Assembly (NCBI GenBank): GCA_030617525.1
Contig: JAUWVG010000173.1
Span: forward strand, 1-6,024
Reading direction: 5' to 3'
Origin: Candidatus Aminicenantota bacterium
GTDB lineage: Bacteria > Acidobacteriota > Aminicenantia > Aminicenantales > Aminicenantaceae
DNA: 6,024 nt
Positions within the stretch are counted from its first letter, which is position 1, and every line of letters begins with the position of its first letter. This document shows, one piece after another, positions 5,966 through 6,024 of this stretch. A program made the position numbers and the translations under genes. The notes beneath the pieces were generated by a model. The model ran no database searches, was not told the DNA's origin, and saw only the letters and a list, made by a program, of their open reading frames with translations.

Positions 5966-6006
5966 TAGACGGATCAGGGCTTGAGTCCAGAAGGAAAGAG
6001 GGTCAA

Positions 6007-6024
6007 ATGCATGAAAGAGACATA
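6007..6024 (+). CDS. Possible start of a divergent gene (cut by window edge)
   Basis: Two ATG codons (6007 and 6011, in different frames) follow a purine-rich AAGGAAAGAGGG stretch that could serve as a ribosome binding site. The first reads M-H-E-R-D-I, the second M-K-E-T. Both stay open to the window end but only six or four codons are visible. No product can be assigned and this may not be a gene. Confidence 0.25.

Larger units (their letters stand above)
5350..6006. other. Long intergenic region upstream of the kinase
   Basis: There are about 650 bases without a convincing gene. The part next to the kinase (5350-5700) is AT-rich and carries the candidate promoter, the 11-bp-phased repeats, a 6-bp inverted repeat AATCCA/TGGATT (5525-5530 and 5543-5548) and the AGCAA repeat cluster. 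The distal part (5700-6006) is visibly richer in G and C and holds three perfect hairpins and a plus-strand promoter candidate. Short open frames here are broken by stops. No tRNA or rRNA pattern was recognised. Confidence 0.6.

Noticed and set aside
5906..5968. Short plus-strand frame MSDGAKKAREFESSAGLWYR
   Set aside because: It is only 20 codons, has no clear ribosome binding site and ends in a stop overlapping the candidate promoter; no family was recognised.

Overview
The window is best read as a bacterial chromosome segment of moderate, fairly AT-rich composition, with nearly all recognisable genes on the minus strand. The order of transcription is sensor histidine kinase (5349 to 3220), OmpR-family response regulator (3205 to 2525), exported TPR plus TolB/PD40-type beta-propeller protein (2416 to 269), and the first 18 codons of an ABC-2-type membrane permease running off the left edge (55 to 1). 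Exported TPR-PD40 proteins next to such permeases and two-component genes recall uncultured lineages such as Aminicenantes, Acidobacteria, KSB1 or Zixibacteria. That placement is an inference from family style and was not tested by a search.

Right end (5350-6024): about 650 bases with no convincing gene except a possible plus-strand gene start near 6007. It holds a candidate promoter for the kinase, three 11-bp-phased GTTRAG repeats, a 14-bp-phased AGCAA repeat cluster and several perfect short hairpins.

Centre (2525-5349): the kinase and regulator are separated by only 14 bp and are surely co-transcribed. The kinase has a large extracytoplasmic region with TPR-like helices and a possible Cache/PAS-like fold, then a second membrane helix leading almost directly into HisKA and HATPase domains without a HAMP domain.

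Left (1-2524): the TPR-propeller gene has its own strong ribosome binding site, a candidate extended -10, and upstream two GTTRAG units with the same 11-bp phasing seen upstream of the kinase. This suggests that the OmpR-type regulator controls both its own operon and the exported protein. Between that gene and the permease lie two inverted palindromes (REP/BIME-like, possibly also terminators) and a good sigma70-like promoter for the permease.

Working model (inference): an envelope-sensing two-component system with TPRs in its sensor domain controls an exported TPR-double-propeller protein, linked to an ABC export or envelope-remodelling transporter. The signal is unknown.
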